A DNA stretch of 51,548 nucleotides, from contig JAQTXJ010000005.1 of assembly GCA_028688815.1 (NCBI GenBank), forward strand, positions 1 to 51,548, written 5' to 3'. The position numbers and the translations under genes were made by a program. Each line of letters opens with the position of its first letter. Position 1 is the stretch's first letter. Under the pieces are notes generated by a model that saw only the letters and a program-made list of their open reading frames with translations, was not told the origin of the DNA and did not search any database. Source of the DNA: a bacterium. Lineage in GTDB: Bacteria; Hydrothermota; UBA3073; JACQXS01; JAQTXJ01. Of this stretch, positions 49,717 to 51,548 are shown piece after piece.

Positions 49717-51105
49717 TTACCCGAGGTTTTTCAACAGAAGGTCTTTTATGGATTGAGGGTTGGCTTTGCCTTTCGTTTCCTGCATTACCTTTCCCGTGAA
49801 GAATGCAAATAACTGCACTTTCCCCTGCTTGTACCGCTCCACCTCCGCAGGATATTCCGCCAAAACCTTTTTCACCGCGTTCTCGATTTCGTCCCCTCCG
49901 CTTATTTGCTTTAACCCTTTCGCCTCCACAAACTTCGCCGGGGATTCCTGCTTCTCTATAAGCTCCGGCAATATGTCTTTTGCAGTTTTCCTCGTTATAA
50001 TCCCATTTTCTATAAGCGAAAGTAGTTCTGCCGTGTACGCAGGCGAGAAAGTCAACTTCTCCAGCGACGTTTGAAGCGTGTTCATTACCGCGAGTAAATC
50101 CGAAATAATGAAATTTGCCGTTTGTTTCGGCAAATTACACACCTTTACCGCGCTCTCATAATAATCCGCCATTACCTGCTCTTCACAAAGTATTTTCGCG
50201 TCCTGTTCCGGTACCCCATACTGACTTACAAACCTGCTTATTTTCGTTTCCGGCAGTTCAGGCAGAGTTGCCTTTATCTCCTCTATCCAGCTTTCCTTCA
50301 ACACAAGCGGAGGCAAATCGGGCTCGGGAAAATACCGATAATCTTCCGAACTTTCTTTCGTCCGCATCGGTTTCGTTACTTCTTCCTTTTCGTCCCATAA
50401 AAGCGTAACGTGAGTTATTTCTTCGTTATTGTCAATGGCTTTTGTCTGTCTCTCGAATTCATAGTCTATACCTTTTGAGACTGCTTTAAAAGAATTAAGG
50501 TTTTTAATTTCCGTTCTGTTGCCTCTATTGACGGATATATTCGGCTCGCACCGCATATTCCCTTTTTCCATATCTCCCGTGCATACTCCGATGTACCTTA
50601 AAATCTGTCTCAACTTCATCAGGTATTCAACGGCTTCGGCAGAAGATTCAATGTCCGGTTCGGTGACGATTTCTATTAACGGAACACCACACCTGTTAAA
50701 ATCAACAAGCGTTTCTTTGTCCGTGTGTATTGATTTGCCCGCATCTTCTTCCAGATGAACTCTTCTTATTCTTATTTTTCGGTTATTTACCATTATAAAC
50801 CCGTTTTGGGCAATCGGTTTGTCGTATTGCGTAATCTGGTATCCTTTTGGTAAATCCGGGTAGAAATAATTTTTCCTTGAAAATATTGAAGTCGTGTTAA
50901 CGGAGCAATTGAGCGCAAGAGCTGATTTTATCGCGAACTCGACGGCTCGTTTGTTTAGTACGGGCAGAGTTCCCGGCATTCCCATACATACGGGACAGAC
51001 TAAAGAATTCTGTGAAGCCTGCCAGTCAATCTTGCACCCGCAGAATAATTTCGTCTGCGTAAGAAGCTGGGCATGAACTTCCAAACCAACCGTTACTTTA
51101 TTCAT
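49717..51105 (-). CDS. gatB: Aspartyl/glutamyl-tRNA amidotransferase subunit B
   Basis: VGLEVHAQLLTQTKLFCGC, CPVCMGMPGTLPVLN, YFYPDLPKGYQITQYD. Confidence 0.97.
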   Translation of the reverse strand: MNKVTVGLEVHAQLLTQTKLFCGCKIDWQASQNSLVCPVCMGMPGTLPVLNKRAVEFAIKSALALNCSVNTTSIFSRKNYFYPDLPKGYQITQYDKPIAQNGFIMVNNRKIRIRRVHLEEDAGKSIHTDKETLVDFNRCGVPLIEIVTEPDIESSAEAVEYLMKLRQILRYIGVCTGDMEKGNMRCEPNISVNRGNRTEIKNLNSFKAVSKGIDYEFERQTKAIDNNEEITHVTLLWDEKEEVTKPMRTKESSEDYRYFPEPDLPPLVLKESWIEEIKATLPELPETKISRFVSQYGVPEQDAKILCEEQVMADYYESAVKVCNLPKQTANFIISDLLAVMNTLQTSLEKLTFSPAYTAELLSLIENGIITRKTAKDILPELIEKQESPAKFVEAKGLKQISGGDEIENAVKKVLAEYPAEVERYKQGKVQLFAFFTGKVMQETKGKANPQSIKDLLLKNLG

Positions 51106-51548
51106 ATCCGAATTCTCTTAACGCGATAGGGTCTTTCCGCCATTGTTTCTTTACTTTAACCCATAACTCGAGATACACTTCGTGGTCAAGAAATTTTTCT
51201 ATAGACCTTCTTGATGCAGTCCCGAGTTTCTTTATGGCTCTCCCGTCTGCGCCAAGTATAATCATTTTTTCGGAGTCTCGTTCGACATAAATCGTAACGC
51301 TTATATAAAATTTGCCTTTTTCCCTTTCTTTGAATTCCTCGACTACGGCTGTAGCCGCATAGGGTATTTCTTCGCCGTAAAGTAAAAATATATGTTCTTT
51401 TATTATTTCGGTAACAAAAAATCTGTTGGGCCTGTCCGAGATAAAATCTTCCGGGTAATACGGCTCGCCTTCCGGCAGGTAACTTATAACCGCATCCCTT
51501 AGTTTTGCCAGCCCGTCATTGTAAAAAGCAGACAAAGGAACGATTTCC
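51098..51548 (-). CDS. era: GTPase Era, C-terminal part (KH domain), runs off the window
   Basis: EIVPLSAFYNDGLAKL...LPEGEPYYPEDFISDRPNRFFVTEIIKEHIFLLYGEEIPYA...VERDSEKMIILGADGRAIKKLG. Confidence 0.93.
   Translation of the reverse strand, partial: EIVPLSAFYNDGLAKLRDAVISYLPEGEPYYPEDFISDRPNRFFVTEIIKEHIFLLYGEEIPYAATAVVEEFKEREKGKFYISVTIYVERDSEKMIILGADGRAIKKLGTASRRSIEKFLDHEVYLELWVKVKKQWRKDPIALREFGYE

Noticed and set aside
48748-49735. Insertion sequence explanation for the gatB repeats
   Set aside because: No transposase or terminal inverted repeats, and the 83-nt repeat is far longer than a typical target-site duplication and coincides with a gene terminus

Overview
AT-rich bacterial chromosome segment. 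FlgD/T9SS-like C-terminal sorting domains, TonB receptor and Ig-repeat/barrel surface proteins suggest an FCB/WOR-3-like lineage (inference). Left to right: (i) a surface-glycan/radical-SAM cluster (58-10371) with four radical SAM proteins, two GT2 glycosyltransferases and an RfbH-type 3-dehydrase; (ii) secreted proteins, including one whose reading frame is interrupted by an in-frame TGA; (iii) orphan moxR, then rnpB (RNase P RNA) on the minus strand; (iv) a large TPR/degenerate-GGDEF/STAND-ATPase protein; (v) two ECF sigma/anti-sigma loci with recognisable ECF-type promoters; (vi) housekeeping genes (larE, lspA, a dksA-like gene, ileS, buk, ribD); (vii) a defence island at about 38.61-49.73 kb bounded by gene fragments (pyrB 3' end, dinD 3' end, gatB 3'-end duplication). 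The island carries a type I R-M operon in which a HEPN gene sits between hsdM and hsdS and the cognate MNT nucleotidyltransferase domain is fused to the N-terminus of HsdS. It also holds YdeI-like, DUF1016/YhcG nuclease, AbiJ-like (frameshifted) and zeta-like genes; (viii) gatB and the 3' part of era. The most interesting item is the HEPN + MNT-HsdS arrangement. Next are the two cassettes flanked by duplicated ends of neighbouring genes. All calls are from reading the sequence; no database search was run.
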